Below are positions 1 through 8,500 of a DNA stretch of 64,000 nucleotides, piece after piece (positions within the stretch are counted from its first letter, which is position 1; each line of letters opens with the position of its first letter). Source of the DNA: an uncultured Lachnospiraceae bacterium. Its GTDB lineage: Bacteria > Bacillota > Clostridia > Lachnospirales > Lachnospiraceae. The notes below the pieces were generated by a model, which saw only the letters and a program-made list of their open reading frames with translations, was not told the origin of the DNA and searched no databases. Location: the NCBI GenBank assembly GCA_910588875.1, contig CAJURT010000016.1, positions 1 through 64,000 of the forward strand. Reading direction: 5' to 3'. Both the position numbers and the translations under genes were made by a program.

Positions 1-27
1 CTTAACAATCTCAATATTCAATTTTTA

Positions 28-54
28 AAGCAGCCACCGAAAGATGGCTTGTTT
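28..54 (-). terminator. Probable terminator at the end of the T7SS/effector transcript
   Basis: An imperfect hairpin with arms AGCCACC (32-38) and GATGGCT (43-49) around a GAAA loop is followed, in the minus direction, by a short A/T-rich run. It lies just downstream of the small minus-strand ORF ending at 83. The U-tract is weak, so this is tentative. Confidence 0.4.
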
Positions 55-82
55 CTTGTGTGCTTAAGGTAATGGATACCCT

Positions 83-229
83 CTACTTTTCATTTTCAAT
101 CTTTACCTCTTCTTTTAATTGCATATCCTGTTTTTTCGCCAATGTGGACAAATCTGCCTTGGTATCTTCCTGAACAATCATATTATACATGGCGTCACAA
201 AAAGTCTCCTGACCCAAAACCTTTATCAT
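83..229 (-). CDS. Small 48-residue protein downstream of the T7SS effector (hypothetical)
   Basis: A short ORF starts with ATG at 229 and stops with TAG at 83. It encodes an acidic/lysine-rich helical peptide beginning MIKVLGQETF and ending KIENEK. It lies 37 bases after the effector stop on the same strand and shares its AT-rich composition. The position is where an immunity or accessory gene is often found after a T7SS effector, but 48 residues is very short and no family is recognised. The ribosome site (AGAAAAGA) is weak. It could equally be a degenerate end of a longer gene. Confidence 0.35.
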   Translation of the reverse strand: MIKVLGQETFCDAMYNMIVQEDTKADLSTLAKKQDMQLKEEVKIENEK

Positions 230-266
230 TAATCTTTTCTGTCAATTAGGACTTTCAATACTATTT

Positions 267-1421
267 TCAGTTCTGCTGCCCCCCTTCTTCATAATGATAA
301 GTTTCAAATTCTAAGCTTCCTCCCTTTTGGGGGTCTATCTTTTTGGGGTCTATATAATATTTTTCACCCCAAGAAGATACTATATAGCGCCCATCCTCAG
401 TCACACCTGTTACTGACATTGCATGCCCCGAAAGTTTCTTCTCCGTAGCCAGAGATCCATCTTCATCCTCTAAGTTAACATTAAAAGCATTGACTACAAC
501 ATGGCTTTCTTCTGAAATCTCACGGAATGACTCTATTTCCGGCACAATATTCACATTATCTTTCGCTGTTACATTCATTTTTGCTCCTTTTTCTTTTAGA
601 TAAAGCCCTAATCTGTATTTCCGCTGGTCAAATTTTGTCGCTGCTCCTGTCTTGTCAGTTAATGGGTTATAGCCCAACTTAGTTTTTCCCCACCCCTCTC
701 CTAGCTTCCAGTCCTCATTTTTCGCAACAGTGTCCTTCCCTATCCAATTTTTTCTATGGTTGTCTGTCTTACAATAAATATCAACAAGCAATTCATCATG
801 ATTCAATTTTCCATTTTTATACATCTTCATACCAAAATCTTTTTCAAATTCAGCTTCTCTTCCCTCATATACAGCAAAAATCGAATTTGCCATTACTACA
901 TAACCACATCCCTCATTGTTTAACCTTTTCAAAAGAACATCTATTTGTTCATCTGTCATACCGGGATAAGTATCATGTATTCTTTTAACCAAATCATTCC
1001 ACGCTTCACTTGACTTATCTTTTGGGGTATTTTTCAGCACATTTTGGTCGCCCCCATATCTACCATTGTTTTCATCAAAAACTCCAGAATCTATCTCATA
1101 TGAGTTCTTATCAGAACCCTCATTTTCTTGTTTATAAACAATTTCCGAATTCCCTATTATTCTATTCTCAGTATTACTATATAAAGAACAAGCAGAATTC
1201 AGTGTATTACCCATTGACTCCACACGATTGTCAATTTCTTCCATCACTAATGCAATCTTACTCAGCCGGGTTCTTATTCCTTGTTGACTCCCAATCCGCC
1301 ATCTGATATTGCCTTTTATTGATTCCAACTCACCTTTAAAACCACGAATTCTACCCGAATAGTCCAATAATTCTTCGCTGTTTTTCTTCATTTCTTGAAT
1401 ATGCACACTAAATTTTTCCAT
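267..1421 (-). CDS. Putative T7SS effector with papain-like C-terminal domain
   Basis: The protein has 384 residues. The start at 1421 is chosen over an ATG 45 bases upstream because GGAGGGAAGGGG lies just before it. Residues 1-90 are helical and end in a Y81-x3-E85 motif like the secretion motif of WXG100/ESX substrates. This half resembles in layout the helical protein encoded at 3394-3753. After a linker (about 90-140), the C-terminal half shows a papain/C39-like arrangement: Cys172 in EGCGY, His333 in GHAMSV, and VSSWG at 348-352 where papain has NSWG. Known T7SS effectors carry a helical N-domain and a C-terminal toxin or hydrolase domain, so a secreted cysteine peptidase is inferred. 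It lies at the 3' end of the T7SS operon, separated by a terminator, and is visibly AT-richer than its neighbours, suggesting acquisition. The substrate and whether it is active are unknown. Confidence 0.6.
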   Translation of the reverse strand: MEKFSVHIQEMKKNSEELLDYSGRIRGFKGELESIKGNIRWRIGSQQGIRTRLSKIALVMEEIDNRVESMGNTLNSACSLYSNTENRIIGNSEIVYKQENEGSDKNSYEIDSGVFDENNGRYGGDQNVLKNTPKDKSSEAWNDLVKRIHDTYPGMTDEQIDVLLKRLNNEGCGYVVMANSIFAVYEGREAEFEKDFGMKMYKNGKLNHDELLVDIYCKTDNHRKNWIGKDTVAKNEDWKLGEGWGKTKLGYNPLTDKTGAATKFDQRKYRLGLYLKEKGAKMNVTAKDNVNIVPEIESFREISEESHVVVNAFNVNLEDEDGSLATEKKLSGHAMSVTGVTEDGRYIVSSWGEKYYIDPKKIDPQKGGSLEFETYHYEEGGQQN

Positions 1422-1498
1422 TTTTCGCCCCTTCCCTCCATACTTATACCTGTTTTTTAATGGCAAAAATAAATTTGTTTTAACTATATTTCTAAAAA

Positions 1499-1551
1499 GG
1501 GAAAATACCAGATATCGTCCTCAACTCCCACAATATATCTGGCATTTTCCC
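1499..1551 (-). terminator. Rho-independent terminator between WXG100 genes and effector
   Basis: Arms of 17 bases (1499-1515 and 1535-1551) pair with a single mismatch. In the minus direction the stem is followed by CTTTTTAG. It lies between the last WXG100 gene (stop 1590) and the effector (start 1421), so the effector is probably expressed from readthrough or its own promoter. Confidence 0.75.
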
Positions 1552-1589
1552 AGCTAATCACAATCCTTTATTCTCCGGCACTGTTCTTT

Positions 1590-1901
1590 TTACAGCACAT
1601 CCCCCCGCAGTTCCATCGCAATATCCTGGCTCTTGGTCTCTGCGTTCTTATAGATCGTCGCCATCTCCTCCAGATCTTTCACATGTTTGTTGATCATTGT
1701 GTGGATCCTCTGGATATCGTCCTCCAGTTCGTTGAACTTGTTTAAGTATGCTGAAGCTGCCTCACCCTCCCAGAAGCTGGACATTCCGCGGATCAGTTCC
1801 ATCATATTGGATGTCAGGGTCTGTACCTGGTTCATGCAGGTGCTGAATTGTCCTGAAGTCTCTGTCAGTTTCTCCGGGGTTACTAATAAATTGCCTTCCA
1901 T
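1590..1901 (-). CDS. WXG100 family T7SS protein
   Basis: This 103-residue protein has the two-helix WXG100 layout. The W-x-G turn appears as SFWEGEAA in mid-protein and a Y-x3-E motif (YKNAE) sits near the end of helix 2. Such proteins are secreted as dimers by ESX/T7 systems and recognised by the EssC ATPase. It is the last of five WXG100 genes on this strand. Its tail ends LRGDVL, closely matching the LPGDVL end of the protein at 2743-3066, so the two are probably paralogues. It could be a structural secretion substrate or a chaperone-like partner of an effector. Confidence 0.9.
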   Translation of the reverse strand: MEGNLLVTPEKLTETSGQFSTCMNQVQTLTSNMMELIRGMSSFWEGEAASAYLNKFNELEDDIQRIHTMINKHVKDLEEMATIYKNAETKSQDIAMELRGDVL

Positions 1902-1975
1902 AATTTTAATCTCCTTTTCTTGTCATTATTTTTATTTTCGTTGATTCTTACCTGATCTGTTTCTTGCCTGTGCCT

Positions 1976-2275
1976 TTAGAAGCTGCGTGCCCTGGCCGTC
2001 TCGGTGTTTGTGCTCTCTGCTTTCTCATATTCTGCGGCAATATTGTCCAGCGCTGTACAGTACTGATCCACCAAAGCCTTAAACTGGATCATAAACTCCT
2101 TATCCCCTTCAAATGCCGCATGGAATGCCTCATTCGTCTGGCCTTCCCACATGCTGTTTAAGCTTGCCTCCGACTCCTGCAGGTTTTTTACCTGGGAATC
2201 AAAATTCTGGTTATACTCCCTCAAAGAAGTCGAGGTGTTCCTCACCTGTGATGCGGTTACTCTGATCAGTGCCAT
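1976..2275 (-). CDS. WXG100 family T7SS protein
   Basis: This 99-residue helical hairpin protein carries the WXG turn as SMWEGQTNEAF and a Y-x3-E motif (YEKAE) near the C-terminus. Length and layout are typical of EsxA/YukE-like proteins, small dimeric substrates of type VII secretion. It sits in the run of WXG100 genes behind the EssC gene, about 65-75 bases from its neighbours. Its WEGxxNEAFxxAF stretch is similar to that of the protein at 3081-3383, suggesting duplication. Confidence 0.9.
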   Translation of the reverse strand: MALIRVTASQVRNTSTSLREYNQNFDSQVKNLQESEASLNSMWEGQTNEAFHAAFEGDKEFMIQFKALVDQYCTALDNIAAEYEKAESTNTETARARSF

Positions 2276-2341
2276 AATAAATATCCTCCTTAAATTTTGT
2301 TTGATATATAATAATTTCTTATTATTCCTGTCCCTATTGCC

Positions 2342-2653
2342 TTAGTCCCGGTTGTGTGCCCGTTCCCATGCCTCCATCTCTGCCTCGTAAATCACTTCTG
2401 CAATCTCCCGGATGGCATTTGCAACCTCGCGGATGGATTCCGCAGTGGCAGTGATGTTTTCCTGCAAAATCTTGCCTTTTCCGATATATTTTACGGAATT
2501 ATCGCCGGTCCAGTTTGCTCCCAGCTGACCCAATGTATTCTCCAGCTGTGTGCCGGACAGCTTTTCCAAGCTGCCTGCAACCTCGTCGAGTTCCTGTGCC
2601 TGCCGTTTCGCCTTGCCAAAATCCATCTCAATGCTATGTAAACTCCGCGCCAC
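2342..2653 (-). CDS. WXG100-like T7SS protein (GTG start)
   Basis: The 103-residue protein starts with GTG at 2653, supported by AAAGGAGG seven bases upstream. The central turn reads NWTGDNS (W-x-G). The two flanking helices are long and the second is rich in Ile/Ala/Glu. The terminal motif is less canonical (YEAEME), so it differs from its four WXG neighbours and may be the partner subunit of a heterodimer. The context in the WXG cluster supports a T7SS role; the specific function is unknown. Confidence 0.8.
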   Translation of the reverse strand: MARSLHSIEMDFGKAKRQAQELDEVAGSLEKLSGTQLENTLGQLGANWTGDNSVKYIGKGKILQENITATAESIREVANAIREIAEVIYEAEMEAWERAHNRD

Positions 2654-2742
2654 TTCCCCGCCTCCTTTCTCTTCTCAAATTCCTTCCCGTCCGGCTGCTC
2701 TCCTGCCAGGCGCCCATGGCGCTTTCCTTCAATGGCAAGGGG

Positions 2743-3066
2743 TCACAGCACATCCCCGGGAAGCGACTCAATCACATCTTCGATCCTCAGTTCTGTTTCT
2801 GAATACGTCTGTGCGATCACCCGCAGGTCTGCCGGATGCTCTGCTAAGCGCCTTAAGATCTGCTCAATGTTTTCCTGCTGTTCGGTATAATTCTGGCGGT
2901 GCATGTCACCTGCCTCCCCGACCCAGTAACCCTTGCTCTTTTCCACCAGTGTCCGCATGGTCTCAAAATGTGTCCGCATAGCCGCAACATTTTTCTCTAC
3001 TTCCACTGCTTTTTGGTTCAGAACCTCCGGTGTGACCAGAAGTTCCACTCCTCCTGCGATTGCCAT
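2743..3066 (-). CDS. WXG100 family T7SS protein
   Basis: This 107-residue protein has the WXG turn as GYWVGEAGD and a Y-x3-E motif (YSETE) in the second helix. It ends in LPGDVL like the protein at 1590-1901. A GGAGGTG ribosome site lies seven bases before the ATG. It follows the gene ending at 3081 by 14 bases, so the two are probably co-translated and may form a heterodimer, as EsxA/EsxB-type pairs do. Confidence 0.88.
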   Translation of the reverse strand: MAIAGGVELLVTPEVLNQKAVEVEKNVAAMRTHFETMRTLVEKSKGYWVGEAGDMHRQNYTEQQENIEQILRRLAEHPADLRVIAQTYSETELRIEDVIESLPGDVL

Positions 3067-3080
3067 CTCCTCTCACCTCC

Positions 3081-3383
3081 CTATATGCGGATCGCATCGA
3101 TTTCCGATGAAACCGCCTCTTCGCACCTGCGGTACTCATCCCTGGCATTTTCCATGTAGCCAACCAGGCTGTCCATGGTCTTGCACATCTCTCCCATCGC
3201 CTCATGGTCTGACCGGAACGCCTGGTTAAATGCATCATTCGCCGGGCCGTTCCACATGGCATCCAATTCCCCAACTGAGGTAAATGCCTTCTCCATCTCA
3301 TCGCGGAGTTTCTGGATTTCTGTCTGCATCTCCCCGATGTCGGTTGCCAGTGTCCCAATGTTGATTTCAATGATATCTGCCAT
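3081..3383 (-). CDS. WXG100 family T7SS protein
   Basis: The 100-residue protein has the WXG turn as AMWNGPANDAF and a Y-x3-E motif (YRRCE) followed by a short acidic tail. It is first in the run of five WXG100 genes, 10 bases after the helical protein gene ending at 3394. Length, helix pattern and turn motif agree with EsxA-like secreted proteins. Confidence 0.9.
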   Translation of the reverse strand: MADIIEINIGTLATDIGEMQTEIQKLRDEMEKAFTSVGELDAMWNGPANDAFNQAFRSDHEAMGEMCKTMDSLVGYMENARDEYRRCEEAVSSEIDAIRI

Positions 3384-3393
3384 CTCTCTCCTC

Positions 3394-3753
3394 CTATCTG
3401 ATCTGGTATCCCTCGATACTGTCCCTGATATTTCCCAGGCTGACCGTATCCATGCTCCGGTAATAGTTAATTTTCCGAACCTGATCCCCGTAATCCGTGA
3501 TGTTGCGTTCGCTCTGCTGGTACATCTTCTGTATCTGGTTCAGCGCTGCCATCAGTTCTGCCATCCTGCTCTTCTCCATGTCCAGATCTTCCACCCGAAG
3601 CCGCAGAGTATGGATTACATCGCTGTAGGCCGATAACCGCCGGATTGAGGAGACAATGCTTTCTACTTCCTGTGTCTGCTGGTTCAGCTTCCGAACCATC
3701 TGCTGCAGTTCCTGTGAGGACTCTGCCAGTGCCCGTATCGCTACCGTGAACAT
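3394..3753 (-). CDS. Helical WXG-like T7SS accessory protein
   Basis: The start at 3753 (MFTVAIRALA) is preferred because AAAGGAG lies six bases upstream; an earlier ATG at 3777 lacks this. The product has 119 residues, almost all predicted helix with coiled-coil heptads, and no clear W-x-G turn. It has Y78-x3-E82 (YQQSE) at nearly the same position as Y81-E85 of the effector at 267-1421. It lies between the YukD-like gene and the WXG100 cluster. It may be a partner that forms a four-helix targeting unit with effectors, comparable to the small helical partners of LXG effectors; that role is inference. Confidence 0.65.
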   Translation of the reverse strand: MFTVAIRALAESSQELQQMVRKLNQQTQEVESIVSSIRRLSAYSDVIHTLRLRVEDLDMEKSRMAELMAALNQIQKMYQQSERNITDYGDQVRKINYYRSMDTVSLGNIRDSIEGYQIR

Positions 3754-3819
3754 CGTCTTCTCCTTTCTGATAGCCAAAGTCTACCATATCTTTTGCCGTT
3801 TATGCCCCAATCCTGACGA

Positions 3820-3861
3820 ATGACCTGTTTTGTTGTCTGGATGACCTGTTTTATTGTCCCG
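3820..3861. repeat. 21-bp direct repeat, two copies
   Basis: Two adjacent 21-base copies (3820-3840 and 3841-3861) begin ATGACCTGTTTT and differ at a few positions. They lie in the short gap between the helical-protein gene and the YukD-like gene. No function is evident; it may be a slipped duplication. Confidence 0.6.
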
Positions 3862-3892
3862 CAGGCCGGATTACCCTCGCCGCCTGCCATCC

Positions 3893-4141
3893 CTACACCA
3901 ACAGCAGCCGGTCACCCTGCACGATTTTATAATGGGACAGGGTCAGGTCTGAATTCAGGATCCTTTTCTGGTTCTGGCTGACTAACAGCAGTTCCTTCGT
4001 GCTTCCGCTCAAAGAGCAATGCTCCTTCTGGCAGATCATACCGCTGATCTCCTCCAGCAAAAGTTCAATCTTCACATTTTCATCCAGGTTAAAATCATAC
4101 GTTTGGTTTGCACCTGGCGCATAGATATCTACCAATATCAT
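3893..4141 (-). CDS. YukD/EsaB-like ubiquitin-fold T7SS protein
   Basis: The start is placed at 4141 (MILVDIYAPG), where ATG overlaps the preceding stop as ATGA and GGAGAGGG lies directly upstream. This gives 82 residues, close to the usual size of about 80 for YukD/EsaB. The chain has a beta-grasp pattern: the opening strand ILVDIYAPG, a central helix beginning LLLEEISGM, and a final strand after HYKIVQGDRLLLV. Members of this family are small cytoplasmic components needed for type VIIb secretion. The gene is translationally coupled to the 239-residue gene, which argues for joint function. Confidence 0.8.
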   Translation of the reverse strand: MILVDIYAPGANQTYDFNLDENVKIELLLEEISGMICQKEHCSLSGSTKELLLVSQNQKRILNSDLTLSHYKIVQGDRLLLV

Positions 4142-4857
4142 CCCTCTCCATCCTTCCACCAAGATTTTAAAACTTCCCAGGCCTTTTCCCTGGTATATGG
4201 CTCCAGTGATGCCTCCCCCGGCTTTTGGATGTCCTGTAGTGCCATGCAATACTCCAACGGCAGCCCCACCAGAACCATCCGCCGGGATATCGCGCCGCTT
4301 ACCTTATCCCTCATGGTAAAGACACTATGTACCTGCCCGTATCCTAAGTACTCCTCGGTCTCTGCCCGAACCCCGGACTGCAATGTTTCCCATAGTTCCT
4401 CCTGGATATGCCCCTTCCAATACGCCGCAAAGTCATAAACGCCGATTTCCTCATCCAGGCGGGGCTTTGGCAGCTGGTCCAGTTCCTGCAGCTGCAGCAA
4501 AAACTCCTCTTCCTCCATGGCGCAGAGGCTGACCCCGGATCCCTCCTGGCGGCAGTTCTCCACGCACACATACTGTCCGTCTGCAAAATACACGCATTGC
4601 CTCGGCAGCACATATTGCCCGCGGTCAGCCACCAGCACTCCCGGCGAGGAGGCTATCCGCCCGATAAATCCGGAAAACGGCTGCTGGATCACCAGCCCGT
4701 CCCCTTCCTTCTTTAATATCCCGGAACGCACCATCTGGTACACGGTATAGTATACTTCCTGCCTGGCAGGCTCCTCCCTGGCAAAGCCATAATAGGCCTC
4801 CATCTTCCTGGCCGCAGCCAGCACCTGAAACTCCAATAAATCCAAGATATAGATCAT
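4138..4857 (-). CDS. Conserved-position T7SS locus protein of unknown family
   Basis: This 239-residue protein has no signal peptide or membrane segment and many aromatic residues and glutamates. A helical N-terminus (1-50) that could bind nucleic acid or protein is followed by strands such as GVLVADRGQYVLPRQCVYFADGQYVCVEN and a helical C-terminal half. I do not recognise a family. Both ends overlap neighbours by four bases (ATGA): the LytTR gene upstream and the YukD-like gene downstream. This tight coupling implies a role in the secretion apparatus, for example as a chaperone or adaptor comparable in position, not in visible sequence, to EspG-type proteins. That suggestion is speculative. 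Confidence 0.6.
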   Translation of the reverse strand: MIYILDLLEFQVLAAARKMEAYYGFAREEPARQEVYYTVYQMVRSGILKKEGDGLVIQQPFSGFIGRIASSPGVLVADRGQYVLPRQCVYFADGQYVCVENCRQEGSGVSLCAMEEEEFLLQLQELDQLPKPRLDEEIGVYDFAAYWKGHIQEELWETLQSGVRAETEEYLGYGQVHSVFTMRDKVSGAISRRMVLVGLPLEYCMALQDIQKPGEASLEPYTREKAWEVLKSWWKDGEG

Positions 4858-5564
4858 TTCTGCTCCTTAAAGGCCGACTTATAGCTGCGCGATAAAGGGA
4901 TCTCCATGCCTTGCTCCAGCTCAATCAGGTTCTTGGACAGCATCACCTTGCGGATTCGCTTTTTGCTGACTATAAAGCTGCGGTGGCAGCGCACAAACTG
5001 CTCCGGCAGGCGCTGTTCCAGGTTCTCCATTGTCTCATAAAACGCCAGTTCCTTTTTTTTCAGGCGCACGTAAATCCGTTTTTCCCGCGCTTCAAAATAA
5101 TAAATCTGGGACAGGGGGACATAGGTTTTGCCTTCCCTGGCCTCAATCACCAGGCTTTCCTCCTTCCCGTCTGACGTCTGGTTCACAAAGCGTTCCACCA
5201 AATCCGTGATCTGGTCCTGTGCCTGCCCGGGCGAAACCGGGCGCAGCAGCAGCGAGGAGGCCAAAATTGTCGGGCGGATATATTCCATCGGCGACATCGC
5301 AGCGTCGGCAATCAAAAGGAGCAGGGCGTTCTGGTAGATTTCCCGGATCCGTTCCAGGTCCTCGATGCTTCCTTTGGGCGATACATCATAGCAAAGCATA
5401 TCCAGCAAAGGCCGGTCTTTCAAAAACTGGGCCACCTGCTCCCTCCTGGCAAAAAAATCTATCTGCCATTTCTCCTCTGTCAGTACTGCCGCGGCCTTCC
5501 TGATCAGGGTTTTCATCAATTCCAACTCCTCTGTATGAGGATCATACACCATCATGGAAACCAT
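4854..5564 (-). CDS. LytTR-family transcriptional regulator
   Basis: The 236-residue protein has a degenerate receiver-like N-terminal half (about 1-120) that lacks an obvious phospho-acceptor Asp in a standard DxxMP context. Residues about 135-235 form a LytTR DNA-binding domain: YVPLSQIYYFEAREKRIYV, then FVRCHRSFIVSKKRIRKV and IPLSRSYK, which are typical LytTR strands. LytTR regulators bind paired direct repeats upstream of target genes. No histidine kinase lies beside it. It is embedded in the T7SS operon, between EssC (14-base gap) and the 239-residue gene (ATGA overlap), so it probably controls this locus or its effectors. Confidence 0.88.
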   Translation of the reverse strand: MVSMMVYDPHTEELELMKTLIRKAAAVLTEEKWQIDFFARREQVAQFLKDRPLLDMLCYDVSPKGSIEDLERIREIYQNALLLLIADAAMSPMEYIRPTILASSLLLRPVSPGQAQDQITDLVERFVNQTSDGKEESLVIEAREGKTYVPLSQIYYFEAREKRIYVRLKKKELAFYETMENLEQRLPEQFVRCHRSFIVSKKRIRKVMLSKNLIELEQGMEIPLSRSYKSAFKEQK

Positions 5565-5578
5565 CTGCCCTGTCTCCC

Positions 5579-8500
5579 TTATCCTTTTACCAACGGCAGC
5601 ACAACCCTGGTTACGTTTTCATCATTGCCGGTCGGCAGTAAGCCGGTGCCCGGCTTGTATGCCTTCGCCTGCTCCGTATAATTCAGGTACCCGAAATCCA
5701 TATACCGCAGGCCGGACACGGAGCCGCCGAGATGGATGCCCGTCCGGTAGCCGGTTATGTTCTCATATGCCCGCAGACCCACGACGGAGGACACCACATC
5801 CGGGTTGATGCCTGCAAAGAAGAATACATTGAGCATTTTCCCCTTTTCTGTGATGTTTTCCAGAAACGGGCGGATATTTGTCACACCCTCTTCCGGCTTG
5901 TACACGGAATTGATAAATGCAGCAATGTCCGCCAAGAAGATATAGTACTTCTCTTCTTCCTTGAGCGCCTCATAAACCTCTTCCTCCCGCCCTTCTTCTA
6001 TCAGGGCCTTTTTGACGGCATTCCGGTTCTTTATCGGCTCCAGCAGGCCGGCAAAGAACTCTGCCTGTGCCTTCTGGCTGTCAATATATTCTGCTTCTGC
6101 CTTCATGGCTGCTGCCTTTAAATCATCGGAGCCATGCTCGATCACCACCACACGGCCGCCCTTTTTCGCTGCCGCACGGATCAATGCCTTTAAGGTGTTG
6201 GTCTTCCCTGTCCTTGCTTTTCCGGAGACCAGATAACAGTACACTTTGCTTAAGTCAATGCCATATGGGGAAGCGCTCTCCATATCGTACCCCAGCGGCA
6301 AATGTCTGTCATCGGCGTACATCTCTTCTGTCTCCGCCAATTCCTCAAACTCAGACCACACCGGCTTCTCCGGGATCACCGGGATCTGCTTCGCCCGGCG
6401 CCCGCCCCATGCCTTCTGCATCCGGCGGCATTCTTCCTCAATCCTTCCTAAGCGCTGGTAATCATCCTCCGCCTCTAAGGATAAGGCGGTCTGGAACTCC
6501 AGGATCCTCTCGCCCACCCGGGCTAAGCCGCGCCCTTTAATATCGGCCTCCGGCAAAGTCTCCACCCTGGGAACCCGCATCGCGTCCGCATACTGGAACT
6601 TGTCGTTCATCTGCAGGCAGACCACCGTCTTGATATTGTCTCCCACCTTTGTCTGGATCTCACTGGAGCCGAACCCGCCGGCCGTGACTGCCAAAAATAT
6701 CCCATAGCCCACGCCGTCATGCGCCAGGTGCAGCACCACGTCCTCATACTGGTTGTTGGTCTTCTCCCGGAAGCTGGCATAATTATCGATCGCCACTATC
6801 ACCGCCGGAACCGTCACCCCGTTCGCGCGTACATACTGGCTGTAGTTCCCGCCCTTAAACAGATTCTTCCTGTCTTCCAGCATCTGCTCCATCATATGGA
6901 AGAATTTGCTCATCTTTTCTTCGTCATCCTCATAGATGACCCCGCCTACATGCGGCGCATGCTCAAAGGCAGAGAGCATATGGCTGCTGAAATCGATCGC
7001 ATACAGGTTCACATAATCCGGCGCATATTTATGTACCATTGCATAGAACATGGTTTGTAAAAGCGTGCTCTTGCCGCTGACGATCATGCCGCAGAATGCA
7101 TGGTGCCCGTTCTCGGAAAAGCTGATCGTAAGAGGCATCTGCGCCTGGTTGACCGGGTCGTCGCAGAGCCCGAGCGGCACCTCCAGCGTCCATTCTCCCA
7201 CTGCCTTAGGCCACCGGCTTCCGTCAAACAGGTTGTCCTTATACCCCGCCAGGCGGCAGATGGGGAAGGATACCGGCAAAAGGGGCATCCACAGCTGGAA
7301 ATTGTGGTTATAGCCGTGCTCCCTGGCTGTCTTCGCCAGATACTCCACCATGGCGTCCAGCTGGGTCTTCATTTTCTGCTCCGGAAGCTTGACGTTATTT
7401 TGGTCAACATATTTTAGGAGTTCCCGGACTTCCTCCTCCAAACCCTGGGGGCTTTCCCCGCTTACCAGGTCAGAGATATCCACATAGCTGCGCAGCAATT
7501 CCTCCAGGCGGCGGCTGTTATACTCGCTCCTGGGGTAATCCACCTCCAATTCCTCCAGTTTCTTGTAAATAGCCTCCACTCCGTCCGGATCCTCTGACAG
7601 TGCCCTCAAAGTCACCATCTTGTCCGCCGCCGCGTGCTGCATGATCCGAATCAGGCTGCAGATCCAGTTCTGGCGCAGCTTTGCCTGCTGTTTCCGCTTC
7701 AAATTGCTGCCGATCAGCGCCTCCTTGCCGGTCATGGAGACCATGGAAGCGATACCTGACTGGAAAGACCCGGCATTCTCGTCATAAACAGCCCCGCTAT
7801 AGCCTGACTGGAACAGTTCATACAGTTCGTCATTCCCCACCTGCAAATAGCAGCGCCCTGCCTGGGTGATATAGGCGGCATCCGGCTTGTGCAGCATGTC
7901 GTTGCTGTCCTGCCGGTCCTGCACGCGCAGGCATAAACGGAACTTGGAGTTGCTCCAGATATTGTCATCCACAGTCCCGCTCGGCTTCTGGGTGGCCAAA
8001 ATCAGGTGCACGCCGAGGCTCCGCCCTACCTGCGCCACGCTGATCAGTTCTTTCATGAAATCGGATTCCTCCCGCTTCAGTTCGGCGAACTCATCGATGA
8101 TGATAAACAGGTGGGGTACCGGCATGGCGGCCTCCCCGTTCTTATACAGCTTGGTATAGAGGTTGATGTTGTTGACATTGTGTTCGTTAAACACCCGCTG
8201 GCGGCGCTTGTTCTCACTCTTGATCGAGACCATTGCCCGGCGCACCTGGTTGCCGGACAGGTTTGAAATCTGCCCGATCAGGTGGGGCAGCCCGTCAAAA
8301 AGGTTTGCCATGCCGCCGCCCTTATAGTCAATAATGAAAAAGCTGATGTCATCCGGGCTGAAATTGAGCGCCAGGGACAGCATATAGGTCTGCAGCGTCT
8401 CCGACTTCCCCGAACCGGTAGTTCCGGCCACCAGGCCGTGCGGCCCGTGGTATTTCTCATGCACATCCAGGTAGCATAGTTCCCCGCCGGCCCTCACGCC

